NCBI GenBank assembly: GCA_038207585.1
Contig: JBBQZP010000012.1
Coordinates: 39,022 to 103,021, forward strand
Origin: JBBQZP01 sp038207585
Lineage (GTDB): Bacteria; Pseudomonadota; Alphaproteobacteria; Rhodobacterales; Rhodobacteraceae
DNA: 64,000 bases
Direction: 5' to 3'
The notes beneath the pieces were generated by a model that saw only the letters and a program-made list of their open reading frames with translations, was not told the DNA's origin and ran no database searches. The translations under genes and the position numbers were made by a program. Shown in pieces: positions 52,448-60,432 of this stretch. Positions within the stretch are counted from its first letter, which is position 1; the number at the start of each line of letters is the position of its first letter.

Positions 52448-52547
52448 GATCGATTCTTTCGTGACAGCGCCGCCGATCCGGTTTCCGGGTCGGCGGCGCG
52501 GGAAAACCTGTTTTGATGTAAGCGGTCTAGGGGCCGCTCACAACCTT

Positions 52548-53045
52548 TTATTGGGCCTTGCGGACCGACTTTCCGTGCGGAGCCAGAACCGGAGCCACGG
52601 TCAGCGTGCCACCGGCAGCCGCAACAGCCTCAACCGCAGCAGCAGAAGCGCCGGTAACGCTCAGCGTGACCTTTGCGGTGATCTCACCCTTGTTCAGCAC
52701 ACGGATGCCATCCAGCGGGCGACGGATCAGGCCCGAGGACACCATCAATTCTTCGGTGATCGGCGATTTCGCATCGAGCTTGCCCTCGGTGATGAATTTC
52801 TGGATCAAGCCCAGGTTCACAACCGCGTAATGCTTGGCGTTCGGCTTGGTGAAGCCACGCTTGGGCAGGCGACGATAAAGCGGCATCTGGCCGCCCTCGT
52901 ACCCGCCGATGGCCACACCCGAACGGGATTTCTGGCCCTTGATGCCACGGCCACCCATCTTGCCCGACCCCGAACCGGGGCCACGGGCAACACGTTTGCG
53001 CTTTTTGGTAGCGCCGTCATTGTCTGACAGTTCATTCAGTTTCAT
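52548..53045 (-). CDS. rplO: 50S ribosomal protein L15
   Basis: 165 residues from ATG 53045, MKLNELSDNDGATKKRKRVARG. The Gly/Arg-rich GPGSGSGKMGGRGIKGQKSRSG is diagnostic. In most bacteria rpmD is directly upstream; here 1.4 kb with two foreign-type genes intervenes, so rplO is the first gene of its own transcription unit. Confidence 0.97.
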   Translation of the reverse strand: MKLNELSDNDGATKKRKRVARGPGSGSGKMGGRGIKGQKSRSGVAIGGYEGGQMPLYRRLPKRGFTKPNAKHYAVVNLGLIQKFITEGKLDAKSPITEELMVSSGLIRRPLDGIRVLNKGEITAKVTLSVTGASAAAVEAVAAAGGTLTVAPVLAPHGKSVRKAQ

Positions 53046-53141
53046 GTCGCATTCTCCTATGCCGGAACTGCCCCTGCTGCGACGGCGGAGGCAAACACGG
53101 CGTTTCTTGTTGATTCTGTGGCTGTAGGAGGCCACCGGGGG

Positions 53142-53170
53142 CGTATAGAGGGGAAGACCCACGGGATCAA
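53142..53170 (-). promoter_or_regulatory. Promoter candidate for rplO-secY-adk
   Basis: Minus strand: -35 TTGATC (53170-53165), 17-base spacer, -10 TATACG (53147-53142). About 95 bases before rplO. The same -10 hexamer and a C-rich spacer end occur in the rpmC promoter candidate at 58755. Confidence 0.6.
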
Positions 53171-53190
53171 GGACATGTTGGAGGATAGAT

Positions 53191-53787
53191 GTGACCACGC
53201 ACCTTGCATACTTTCGTCTGGCTAAGGATTACCTCGAGTGCGCCAACCTACTCAGCGCTGCAAGCCATAGCAGACAGGTTGAACTGGAATCGGACAGTCC
53301 AATACTCGCAACCCTAGCGCACGCATTTGAACTTTCAGTCAAGGCGCATCTGCTGGAAGCCAGCTTAAGCCTTTCTGAGATTGAACGCTTTGGACATAAT
53401 CTTGAAGCTGCATATCGGAAGCTTTGTGAACTTAATCGACCGCAAACCGAGAGTATGAAAAAAGCCGTCGCCACAAAATGGCGCAAAATGATCAGATCGG
53501 CACGCGATGACCACAATTCCCGTCTGAACAAGATCGGCATTTTCAGCACCGAAGGCATGCGCGAATTTGGTTCGCTGACAAATGATGAAATAGGCGCCGG
53601 CATTCCAAAGCTGCACGACGATATTCGATGGCTTTCAGACCGGCACAATCACCGAGGAAGCGTGTTCAGGTACACGAAGTTTGGCTGTGATAGTCGTCCC
53701 CACATCCGATGCGTGGGACTGGACATATTCACCGTTGAGCGTTCGATCCTTTGGGCAACGGAAGCGCTTATCGTCGCTAGGGCTTGA
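53191..53787 (+). CDS. HEPN-like domain protein, unrecognised, opposite to the ribosomal genes
   Basis: 198 residues, GTG start with GGAGG at 53180-53184. Mainly helical. HAFELSVKAHLLE (44-56) and FGHNLEAAYRKL (68-79) resemble the first helices of HEPN/AbiV-like domains. DIRWLSDRHNHRG contains an R-x5-H (Arg146, His152) compatible with the HEPN RNase motif R-x4-6-H. This is inference from pattern only. The coding sequence is AT-richer than the neighbouring ribosomal genes and it runs against them, pointing to acquisition. No partner nucleotidyltransferase or antitoxin gene is adjacent. Confidence 0.6.
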   Translation: MTTHLAYFRLAKDYLECANLLSAASHSRQVELESDSPILATLAHAFELSVKAHLLEASLSLSEIERFGHNLEAAYRKLCELNRPQTESMKKAVATKWRKMIRSARDDHNSRLNKIGIFSTEGMREFGSLTNDEIGAGIPKLHDDIRWLSDRHNHRGSVFRYTKFGCDSRPHIRCVGLDIFTVERSILWATEALIVARA

Positions 53788-53865
53788 ACCACCCGATCAT
53801 GAGCGGATGGTTCCCTTTGAGTGCCAAGTGCGAAAACTGACCGCTGGCGGACCGGTCTCGATGTC

Positions 53866-54306
53866 TCAAGCCCCCTTCGGCCAATGAAATTCCGGCCGCA
53901 GCCCCTCATATACCGGGCGTCCGTCATGCGGCTTTTCGTAACCTTTCGATGTGTCCCAGAAGGCATGATAGGTCGCCTTGGGGAAATGTGCGTCGTCATA
54001 GCCCATGACGTTGGGCACAGCGACGCGGATGCGGTGTTGCTTGTCGTCCAGCATCAGCACGGCCCCGCAGTCGGTGCACAGACAAATCTCCAGCGGGCCG
54101 TTCGGGTTTTCGGCATTGAAGGGCACGCGCTTGATCTTTTCGGGGTGATCCGTGGTGATGTCGCCATAGTTGAAAAAGGCCACATGCGTGGTGTGCTGCT
54201 TGGTCACGGATTTGCAGACGTTGCAGTGACATTCGTGATTATCAATCGGCTCGGCGCTTGCAGTGACATGCACATGCGCACAGCCCCCGGCATATTTCGC
54301 AGCCAT
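53866..54306 (-). CDS. GFA/CENP-V family zinc protein
   Basis: 146 residues. Zinc ligands C26-x-C28-x2-C31 (ECHCNVC) and C75-x-C77-x2-C80 (CLCTDC), as in glutathione-dependent formaldehyde-activating (GFA) proteins. The exact reaction of most members is unknown. It sits between rpmD and rplO with its own strand matching the operon but behind the rpmD terminator, so read-through or its own promoter would be needed. Confidence 0.88.
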   Translation of the reverse strand: MAAKYAGGCAHVHVTASAEPIDNHECHCNVCKSVTKQHTTHVAFFNYGDITTDHPEKIKRVPFNAENPNGPLEICLCTDCGAVLMLDDKQHRIRVAVPNVMGYDDAHFPKATYHAFWDTSKGYEKPHDGRPVYEGLRPEFHWPKGA

Positions 54307-54370
54307 CGTATCCTCCCCTACACACCCCGGATCGGGGCACGGGATAGCCTAGCACGGGTCTTTTGAAACG

Positions 54371-54397
54371 CAAAACACCCCGCCGTGTGGCGGGGTG
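54371..54397 (-). terminator. Terminator after rpmD, inside the spc cluster
   Basis: Perfect 9-bp stem CACCCCGCC-GTGT-GGCGGGGTG (54376-54384 with 54389-54397), followed on the minus strand by TTTTGCGTTT. It is placed 52 bases after the rpmD stop, ending the S10-side transcript before the inserted genes. Confidence 0.85.
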
Positions 54398-54449
54398 CTG
54401 TGCTGTTTGGATATGCAGGCCCCGGATCAGGTCCGGGGCTGTGTTTTGC

Positions 54450-54641
54450 TTAGCCGCGCTCTTCGATGATCTGAACGAGGTGGCTGATCTTGTTGACCAT
54501 GCCGCGCACGGAAGGCGTATCTTCCAGCTCGCGGGTGCGGTTCATCTTGTTCAGGCCCAGGCCTTTCAGCGTGGCGGTCTGAACAGCCGGGCGGCGGGCG
54601 GCCGAGGCCACCTGCTTCACGACGATGGTTTTCTTTGCCAT
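54450..54641 (-). CDS. rpmD: 50S ribosomal protein L30
   Basis: 63 residues, MAKKTIVVKQVASAARRP, GLGLNKMNRTRELEDTPSVRGM and the C-terminal VNKISHLVQIIEE. Complete. Last ribosomal gene before the interruption. Confidence 0.97.
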   Translation of the reverse strand: MAKKTIVVKQVASAARRPAVQTATLKGLGLNKMNRTRELEDTPSVRGMVNKISHLVQIIEERG

Positions 54642-54652
54642 GATACCGCTCC

Positions 54653-55231
54653 TCAGGCTTCGACGGCTTCGGCTGCTTCAGCAACCTCGGCGTCCGGGCG
54701 TTTCAGAATATCGGCGACCTTCTTGCCGCGACGCTGCGCCACCTGACGGGGCGAGGACTCGGATTTCAGACCGTCGATGGTGGCGCGGATCATATTGTAG
54801 GGGTTCTGCGAGCCGATGGATTTCGCCACCACGTCCTGCAGGCCCAACATTTCGAACACGGCGCGCATCGGGCCGCCGGCGATGATGCCGGTGCCTGCTA
54901 CGGCGGTGCGCATCACGACTTTTCCGGCGCCGTGGCGGCCTTCCATATCGTGGTGCAGGGTCCGCGCATCTTTCAGCGGCACGCGGATCATCTGGCGTTT
55001 TGCCTGTTCGGTTGCCTTGCGGATCGCCTCGGGCACTTCTTTCGCCTTGCCCTTGCCGAAACCAACACGGCCGCGCTGATCGCCGACCACCACGAGTGCT
55101 GCAAAGCCGAAGCGTTTGCCGCCTTTCACGGTTTTCGACACGCGGTTGATCGCGACCAGACGGTCAGCGAATTCCGGGTTTTCGTCGCGCGGGGCGCGGT
55201 CATTGCCGCGGCGGTTGTCACGTTCTGCCAT
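54653..55231 (-). CDS. rpsE: 30S ribosomal protein S5
   Basis: 192 residues. Decoding-fidelity protein. VNKTVKGG-like region INRVSKTVKGGKRFGFAALVVVGDQRGRVGFGKGKAKEVPEAI is diagnostic. A charged N-terminal and an Ala/Glu C-terminal tail extend it slightly. Confidence 0.98.
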   Translation of the reverse strand: MAERDNRRGNDRAPRDENPEFADRLVAINRVSKTVKGGKRFGFAALVVVGDQRGRVGFGKGKAKEVPEAIRKATEQAKRQMIRVPLKDARTLHHDMEGRHGAGKVVMRTAVAGTGIIAGGPMRAVFEMLGLQDVVAKSIGSQNPYNMIRATIDGLKSESSPRQVAQRRGKKVADILKRPDAEVAEAAEAVEA

Positions 55232-55243
55232 TTTTCAATCTCC

Positions 55244-55603
55244 TCAGAACTTCAATCCGCCTTCACGCGCGGCATCGGCCAAAGCCTTGATGCGCCCGTG
55301 AAAGAGGAAACCGCCACGATCGAAGTAGCATTCTTCGACCCCGGCCTTTTTCGCCCGCTCGGCAATCATTGCGCCAATTTTCGTCGCCGCTTCCAGGTGG
55401 TTCTTGCCCACAAACCCCAGATCCTTTTCCAAGGTCGAGGCTGCGGCCAAAGTCACACCGTTCACGTCGTCGATCAGTTGCACACTGATGTTCTTGCTGG
55501 ACCGATGCACGGAAAGACGCATGCGCCCCGCCGACATCGCCTTGATTTTGTTCCGTACGCGCAGGCGGCGCTTGAGGAACAGCTCTCTTTTGTTGTTCGC
55601 CAT
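55244..55603 (-). CDS. rplR: 50S ribosomal protein L18
   Basis: 119 residues. 5S rRNA-binding. RLSVHRSSKNISVQLIDD and ECYFDRGGFLFHGRIKALADAAREGGLKF are diagnostic. It lies 12 bases upstream of rpsE. Confidence 0.98.
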   Translation of the reverse strand: MANNKRELFLKRRLRVRNKIKAMSAGRMRLSVHRSSKNISVQLIDDVNGVTLAAASTLEKDLGFVGKNHLEAATKIGAMIAERAKKAGVEECYFDRGGFLFHGRIKALADAAREGGLKF

Positions 55604-55615
55604 TTCTCTCGCCCC

Positions 55616-56149
55616 TTACTTCTTCTTGCCTTCCTTGCGGAACACGAATTCACCCTTGTAGCGGATGCCTTTGCCTTTGTAGGGCTCGGGCTTTTTCCAC
55701 TCGCGGATGTTCGCAGCAACCTGACCAACAAGCTGTTGGTCGATGCCTTCCACAACGATTTCTGTTTGCTTGGGTGCCGTCACGGTCACGCCCTCGGGAA
55801 CTTCGAAGTTCACGTCGTGGGAGTAGCCAAGCGACAGTTTCAACACGTTGCCGTTCATTGCTGCACGGTAGCCAACACCCTGAATCTCAAGCTCTTTCTT
55901 GAAGCCTGTGGTCACGCCGGTCACCAGGTTTTCGACCTGACTGCGGACCATGCCCCACTGCTGACGCGCCCGCTTGGACGTGCCGCGCGGCTTGACGGTG
56001 ACTTCGTCGTTTTCCATCGTCAGCGTCACGTCGTCGGTCGCATGGAAGCTGCGGGTGCCCTTGGGGCCCTTCACTTCGACGGACTGACCCGAGATCGAGG
56101 CTGACACGCCCTTGGGCAGTGTTACGGGTTTTTTGCCGATACGAGACAT
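55616..56149 (-). CDS. rplF: 50S ribosomal protein L6
   Basis: 177 residues from ATG 56149, MSRIGKKPVTLPKGV. Ends EPYKGKGIRYKGEFVFRKEGKKK with the conserved RYKGE loop. The start fits the family and leaves 10 bases after rpsH. Confidence 0.98.
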   Translation of the reverse strand: MSRIGKKPVTLPKGVSASISGQSVEVKGPKGTRSFHATDDVTLTMENDEVTVKPRGTSKRARQQWGMVRSQVENLVTGVTTGFKKELEIQGVGYRAAMNGNVLKLSLGYSHDVNFEVPEGVTVTAPKQTEIVVEGIDQQLVGQVAANIREWKKPEPYKGKGIRYKGEFVFRKEGKKK

Positions 56150-56159
56150 TGCACCCTCC

Positions 56160-56558
56160 TCAGAACACGGTGCAGAGCACTTCGCCGCCAACATTGGCGG
56201 ATCGTGCTGCTGCATCTGACATGACACCTTTCGGCGTCGAAACAATGGAAACGCCAAGGCCGTTACGGACCACAGGAATATCCTGCACGCCCATATAGAC
56301 CCGGCGCCCCGGCTTGGACACGCGCTTGATCGTACGGATCACGGGCGTGCCTTCAAAGTATTTCAGGCTGATCACCAACTCGCCCTGACCATTGTCAGTC
56401 GCGTTGCGCTCATACCCGCGGATGTAGCCTTCGTTGGCCAGTACATCCAGAACCCAGGCGCGCAGTTTCGACGCCGGGGTGGACACGGTCGATTTGCCAC
56501 GCATCTGCGCATTGCGGATACGGGTCAGCATATCGCCGATAGGATCGTTCATCATCAT
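56160..56558 (-). CDS. rpsH: 30S ribosomal protein S8
   Basis: 132 residues. DPIGDMLTRIRNAQMRGKSTV and the C-terminal GVSIVSTPKGVMSDAAARSANVGGEVLCTVF are diagnostic. Three consecutive ATGs begin the gene; GGAGG seven bases before the first (56558) favours it. In other bacteria S8 is the translational repressor of the spc operon. Confidence 0.98.
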   Translation of the reverse strand: MMMNDPIGDMLTRIRNAQMRGKSTVSTPASKLRAWVLDVLANEGYIRGYERNATDNGQGELVISLKYFEGTPVIRTIKRVSKPGRRVYMGVQDIPVVRNGLGVSIVSTPKGVMSDAAARSANVGGEVLCTVF

Positions 56559-56570
56559 GGTGCGACCTCC

Positions 56571-56876
56571 TTACCAGCTTGACTTGACCATGCCGGGGAT
56601 CTGGCCGAACGAGGCAAGATCACGCAGCATGATGCGCGAAAGTTTCAGCTTGCGGTAATATGCATGCGGACGACCGGTCAGTTCGCACCGGTTGTGCAGA
56701 CGCGACGCGGCCGAGTTGCGGGGCAGTTCGGCCAATTTCATCTGCGCCTTGAAGCGCTGTTCCATTGGCAGTTCCTGGTTGCGCGCGACCTCTTTGAGCG
56801 CAGCACGCTTGGAGGCATAGACCTTCACAAGGTGCTGACGCTTGAGTTCGCGTTCGATCATGGATTTTTTCGCCAT
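56571..56876 (-). CDS. rpsN: 30S ribosomal protein S14
   Basis: 101 residues, zinc-free long form (no CxxC pairs). NRCELTGRPHAYYRKLKLSRIMLRDLA is diagnostic. Confidence 0.98.
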   Translation of the reverse strand: MAKKSMIERELKRQHLVKVYASKRAALKEVARNQELPMEQRFKAQMKLAELPRNSAASRLHNRCELTGRPHAYYRKLKLSRIMLRDLASFGQIPGMVKSSW

Positions 56877-56892
56877 ATCTTGTTCCTCGCGA

Positions 56893-57453
56893 TCAGCTGG
56901 TGAAGGGCATGTTGAACAGCTTCAACAATGCTTTGGCTTCCGCGTCGGTCTTCGCGGTGGTGCAGATGATGATGTCCATGCCAAGCACGTCATCGACCTT
57001 GTCGAACTCGATTTCCGGGAACACGATCTGTTCCTTCAGGCCCATGGCATAGTTGCCACGGCCGTCGAACGAGCTGCCTTTCACGCCACGAAAGTCGCGG
57101 ACGCGGGGCAAGGCGATCGTCACCAGACGGTCGAAAAATTCGTACATCCGGTCGCCGCGCAGTGTGACCTTGCAGCCCAGCGGCATTTCTTCCCGAACCC
57201 GGAAACCCGCGATGGATTTCTTGGCATGGGTGACGACGGCTTTCTGACCGGCGATCAGCGTCAGCTGCTCGGCGGCGGTTTTCACCTTTTTGGTGTCCTT
57301 GACGGCTTCGCCAACGCCCATGTTGATCACGATCTTGTCCAGACGCGGGATCTGCATGTCGTTCTTGTAAGCGAATTCGGTTTTCATCGCAGCGCGGATG
57401 CGGGCGTGAAAATCGGCCTTCAGACGCGGGGTGTATGTTGCGGTATCCAGCAT
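56893..57453 (-). CDS. rplE: 50S ribosomal protein L5
   Basis: 186 residues. 5S rRNA-binding. IPRLDKIVINMGVGEAVKD and GCKVTLRGDRMYEFFDRLV are diagnostic. The start shares one base with the rplX stop (TGATG). Confidence 0.98.
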   Translation of the reverse strand: MLDTATYTPRLKADFHARIRAAMKTEFAYKNDMQIPRLDKIVINMGVGEAVKDTKKVKTAAEQLTLIAGQKAVVTHAKKSIAGFRVREEMPLGCKVTLRGDRMYEFFDRLVTIALPRVRDFRGVKGSSFDGRGNYAMGLKEQIVFPEIEFDKVDDVLGMDIIICTTAKTDAEAKALLKLFNMPFTS

Positions 57454-57758
57454 CAGATCATGTCTCCCGTTGTCTTGGCGAAACGCACTTTCTTGTCGCC
57501 GTCCATGCGGAAGCCGACGCGGGTGGGTTTGCCGTTCTTGTCAACAATTGCCAGATTGGACAGGTCCATCGGCATCGCTTTCGAGATGCGGCCACCCTGC
57601 GTCGCCTGGCTTTGCTTGGTGTGACGGATCGAGGTGTTCAGGCCATCGACAATCGCCTTGTTGGCGGCGGGTGCCACCGACGAGATCTCGCCAGTCTTGC
57701 CCTTGTCCTTGCCGGTCAACACCATGACGGTGTCGCCTTTTTTCAACTTTGCGGCCAT
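57453..57758 (-). CDS. rplX: 50S ribosomal protein L24
   Basis: 101 residues. KOW motif KKGDTVMVLTGKDKGKTGEI at the N-terminus. Start and stop each share one base with neighbours (rplN upstream, rplE downstream), so translation is coupled. Confidence 0.98.
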   Translation of the reverse strand: MAAKLKKGDTVMVLTGKDKGKTGEISSVAPAANKAIVDGLNTSIRHTKQSQATQGGRISKAMPMDLSNLAIVDKNGKPTRVGFRMDGDKKVRFAKTTGDMI

Positions 57759-58126
57759 TACAGCACCTCCGGCGCGAGGCTGATGATTTTCATGAAGTTC
57801 TTCGCGCGCAGTTCGCGCACGACCGGCCCGAAGATACGGGTTCCGACCGGCTCGCCCTGATTGTTCAGGATGACGGCGGCGTTTTTGTCAAAGCGGATGG
57901 TGGTGCCGTCTTCACGACGGACTTCCTTGGCGGTGCGAACGACAACGGCTTTGCGCACGTCGCCTTTCTTCACGCGGCCGCGCGGAATGGCTTCTTTCAC
58001 CGACACCACAATGATGTCGCCGACCGAAGCATACCGTCGGTGCGAACCGCCCAGAACCTTGATGCACTGCACCCGGCGCGCGCCGGAATTGTCAGCAACT
58101 TCAAGGTTGGTCTGCATCTGGATCAT
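57758..58126 (-). CDS. rplN: 50S ribosomal protein L14
   Basis: 122 residues. MIQMQTNLEVADNSGARRVQCIKVLGG is diagnostic. It lies 60 bases downstream of rpsQ. Confidence 0.98.
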   Translation of the reverse strand: MIQMQTNLEVADNSGARRVQCIKVLGGSHRRYASVGDIIVVSVKEAIPRGRVKKGDVRKAVVVRTAKEVRREDGTTIRFDKNAAVILNNQGEPVGTRIFGPVVRELRAKNFMKIISLAPEVL

Positions 58127-58186
58127 TTGGTAACTCCCGACCTTTGGGGGATTTCCCCAGGGTTTCGATGGAGCCGGACTAAAGGC

Positions 58187-58426
58187 TTACGCTTGCGCGT
58201 CAAGCACCACAGTCCAGCGTTTCGTTTTGGAAATCGGCGAACATTCCTCGATACGGACGGAATCGCCGGTCTTGTAGGCGTTCTTCTCGTCGTGAGCCCG
58301 GTATTTCTTGGACTTGCGGACGGTCTTTTGCAGCAGCGGATGCTTGAAACGACGTTCCACCAGAACGGTGATGGTCTGTTCGTTCTTGTCCGAGGTGACA
58401 ACGCCTTGCAGGATACGTTTTGGCAT
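58187..58426 (-). CDS. rpsQ: 30S ribosomal protein S17
   Basis: 79 residues. MPKRILQGVVTSDKNEQTITVLVERRFKHPLL is diagnostic. It lies 10 bases after rpmC. Confidence 0.98.
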   Translation of the reverse strand: MPKRILQGVVTSDKNEQTITVLVERRFKHPLLQKTVRKSKKYRAHDEKNAYKTGDSVRIEECSPISKTKRWTVVLDAQA

Positions 58427-58436
58427 CAGATCACCC

Positions 58437-58640
58437 TCAATTCACGGCCGCTTGCGCGGCTTTCTGGTTCAGAATCGTTTTGATACGCGCAACGTCGCGA
58501 CGGACGACACGCATGCGGGCGGTGTTTTCAAGCTGGCCGGTGGCCTGTTGGAAGCGCAGGTTGAACGCTTCCTTTTTCAACGCAACCAAGCTGTCACGCA
58601 GCTGGTCGGGCGTTTTCGTACGCAGTTCTTCGGCGGTCAT
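58437..58640 (-). CDS. rpmC: 50S ribosomal protein L29
   Basis: 67 residues from ATG 58640, MTAEELRTKTPDQLRDSLVALKKEAFNLRFQQATGQLE. AAGGA is upstream. First gene after a 272-base gap that carries the rplP terminator and a promoter candidate, so it starts its own transcript. Confidence 0.97.
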   Translation of the reverse strand: MTAEELRTKTPDQLRDSLVALKKEAFNLRFQQATGQLENTARMRVVRRDVARIKTILNQKAAQAAVN

Positions 58641-58754
58641 GCCGTTTTCCTTTTCAAACACCAGAAGGCCCCGGAAAGATATCAGGGTAACCTTGAGCCT
58701 GGCGGATCAATGATGAGCCGTCGAATCCGGATGCCCGGAATCGCTGGATGGGGT

Positions 58755-58783
58755 CGTATAGGGGAGCATTTGACGCAGGGCAA
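58755..58783 (-). promoter_or_regulatory. Promoter candidate for rpmC-rpsQ-rplN onward
   Basis: Minus strand: -35 TTGCCC (58783-58778), 17-base spacer, -10 TATACG (58760-58755). It lies between the rplP terminator and rpmC, about 115 bases before the start codon. The -10 is identical to that before rplO. Confidence 0.6.
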
Positions 58784-58857
58784 GCCATAGTTTGCACTCC
58801 ACCCCGGCCTGATGCACATTCGCGGCGATGGCAACGGAATAGGCGACTGTCCCGGCC

Positions 58858-58890
58858 AAAAAAAAAGGCCCTGCCGCTGCCGGCAAGGCC
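58858..58890 (-). terminator. Terminator after rplP, inside the S10 cluster
   Basis: Minus strand: a GGCC(T)TGCCG stem (from 58890) pairs with CGGCA(G)GGCC (ending 58867) around a GCAG loop, with one G-U or mismatch. It is followed by nine T residues (58866-58858). It lies 22 bases past the rplP stop. Confidence 0.9.
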
Positions 58891-58912
58891 CAAATGCTAG
58901 CTATGTCTGATC

Positions 58913-59326
58913 TTACCAGTCTTCGCGCTGAATAACTCGTGTCAGCACCGGCAGCTTCATCGCGCCAAGGCGCAGGGCCTCACGCGCGATCACTTCCGAC
59001 ACGCCGTCGATCTCGAACATGATCCGGCCGGGTTTCACTTTGGCCGCCCAGTAGTCGGTCGAGCCTTTGCCTTTACCCATCCGCACTTCGACGGGTTTGG
59101 ACGACACCGGGACATCCGGGAAAATCCGGATCCAGACGCGGCCCTGACGTTTCATGTGGCGGGTGATCGCGCGGCGGGCCGCTTCGATCTGCCGCGCGGT
59201 CACACGCTCGGGCTCGGTCGCCTTCAGGCCGAAGGTGCCGAAGTTCAGAAGGAAGCCGCCCTTGGCCTCGCCATGAATACGGCCCTTGAACTGCTTGCGG
59301 AATTTGGTGCGCTTTGGTTGCAGCAT
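58913..59326 (-). CDS. rplP: 50S ribosomal protein L16
   Basis: 137 residues. MLQPKRTKFRKQFKGRIHG and the RKPVEVRMGKGKGS-type segment SSKPVEVRMGKGKGSTDYWAA are diagnostic. It is followed directly by a strong terminator rather than by rpmC. Confidence 0.98.
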   Translation of the reverse strand: MLQPKRTKFRKQFKGRIHGEAKGGFLLNFGTFGLKATEPERVTARQIEAARRAITRHMKRQGRVWIRIFPDVPVSSKPVEVRMGKGKGSTDYWAAKVKPGRIMFEIDGVSEVIAREALRLGAMKLPVLTRVIQREDW

Positions 59327-59338
59327 CTTTTCTACTCC

Positions 59339-60049
59339 TTACGCGCGTTCGCGGCGCGGTTGGCGCGGAATCGCACCTTCCTGCGCTTCGGCGTGACGGC
59401 GGTCATGGGCCTGCGGATCATGCTCAAGGATTTCGCCTTTGAAGATCCAGACCTTCACACCAATGATGCCATAGGGCGTCGTGGCTTCCGATAGCGCATA
59501 GTCGATGTCGGCGCGCAGGGTGTGCAGCGGCACACGGCCTTCGCGATACCATTCGGTCCGGGCGATTTCAGCGCCGCCAAGACGGCCGCCGACGTTCACT
59601 CGGATGCCAAGCGCACCCATACGCATCGCCGATTGCACGCCGCGCTTCATGGCGCGACGGAAAGACACCCGACGCTCCATCTGCTGGGCGATGGATTCGG
59701 CGACAAGCTGCGCGTCCATCTCGGGCTTGCGGATCTCAACGATGTTGAGATGCAGTTCCGATTTGGTGAACGCCATCAGCTTCTTGCGCAGACCTTCGAT
59801 GTCTGCACCCTTCTTGCCGATGATCACGCCGGGACGTGCAGTATGCACCGTGACGCGGCACTTCTTGTGCGGACGCTCGATGATGACCTTGCTGATCCCG
59901 GCCTGCTTGCACTCTTCATGGATGAAAGCGCGCATTTTCAGATCTTCCAGCAGCAGGTTGCCGTAGTCTTTCGACTCCGCAAACCAGCGGCTGTCCCAGG
60001 TGCGGTTGACCTGAAGACGCATACCGATCGGATTGACCTTCTGACCCAT
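59339..60049 (-). CDS. rpsC: 30S ribosomal protein S3
   Basis: 236 residues from ATG 60049, MGQKVNPIGMRLQVNRTWDSRWFA. KH domain VIIGKKGADIEGLRKKL. The start shares one base with the rplV stop (TAATG). The C-terminal basic tail ends QPRRERA. Confidence 0.98.
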   Translation of the reverse strand: MGQKVNPIGMRLQVNRTWDSRWFAESKDYGNLLLEDLKMRAFIHEECKQAGISKVIIERPHKKCRVTVHTARPGVIIGKKGADIEGLRKKLMAFTKSELHLNIVEIRKPEMDAQLVAESIAQQMERRVSFRRAMKRGVQSAMRMGALGIRVNVGGRLGGAEIARTEWYREGRVPLHTLRADIDYALSEATTPYGIIGVKVWIFKGEILEHDPQAHDRRHAEAQEGAIPRQPRRERA

Positions 60050-60429
60050 TATGCAGTCTCCCCGACTTGACGGACCTTGATGGTGATCTGGCTGAACGGC
60101 TTCATGATCTTGCCGAAACGGCCCCGTGCCCGCGGACGGCCACGCTTCATGACAAGGTTCTTGCCGCAATAGGCTTCGGCGACGATCAGCGCGTCCACGT
60201 CAAGACCGTGGTTGTTTTCCGCGTTGGCGACGGCCGACTGCAGGCATTTCAGCACGTCCTGCGCGATCCGCTTTTTGGAGAACGAAAGATCGGCGAGTGC
60301 CTTGTCGACCTTCTTGCCCCGGATCAGACCCGCAACAAGGTTCAGCTTCTGCGGGCTGGTGCGCAACATGCGGGCCAGAGCCATAGCCTCATTGTCGGCC
60401 ACGCGGCGGGGATTTTTTTCCTTACCCAT
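60049..60429 (-). CDS. rplV: 50S ribosomal protein L22
   Basis: 126 residues. RTSPQKLNLVAGLIRGKKVDKAL and the tip-of-tunnel loop KRGRPRARGRFGKIMKPFSQI are diagnostic. L22 lines the exit tunnel. It lies three bases after rpsS. Confidence 0.98.
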   Translation of the reverse strand: MGKEKNPRRVADNEAMALARMLRTSPQKLNLVAGLIRGKKVDKALADLSFSKKRIAQDVLKCLQSAVANAENNHGLDVDALIVAEAYCGKNLVMKRGRPRARGRFGKIMKPFSQITIKVRQVGETA

Positions 60430-60432
60430 GGC

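Noticed and set aside
58661..58893. 79-codon leftward frame between rplP and rpmC
   Set aside because: It spans the rplP terminator and the rpmC promoter candidate, starts within the T tract and has no motif.
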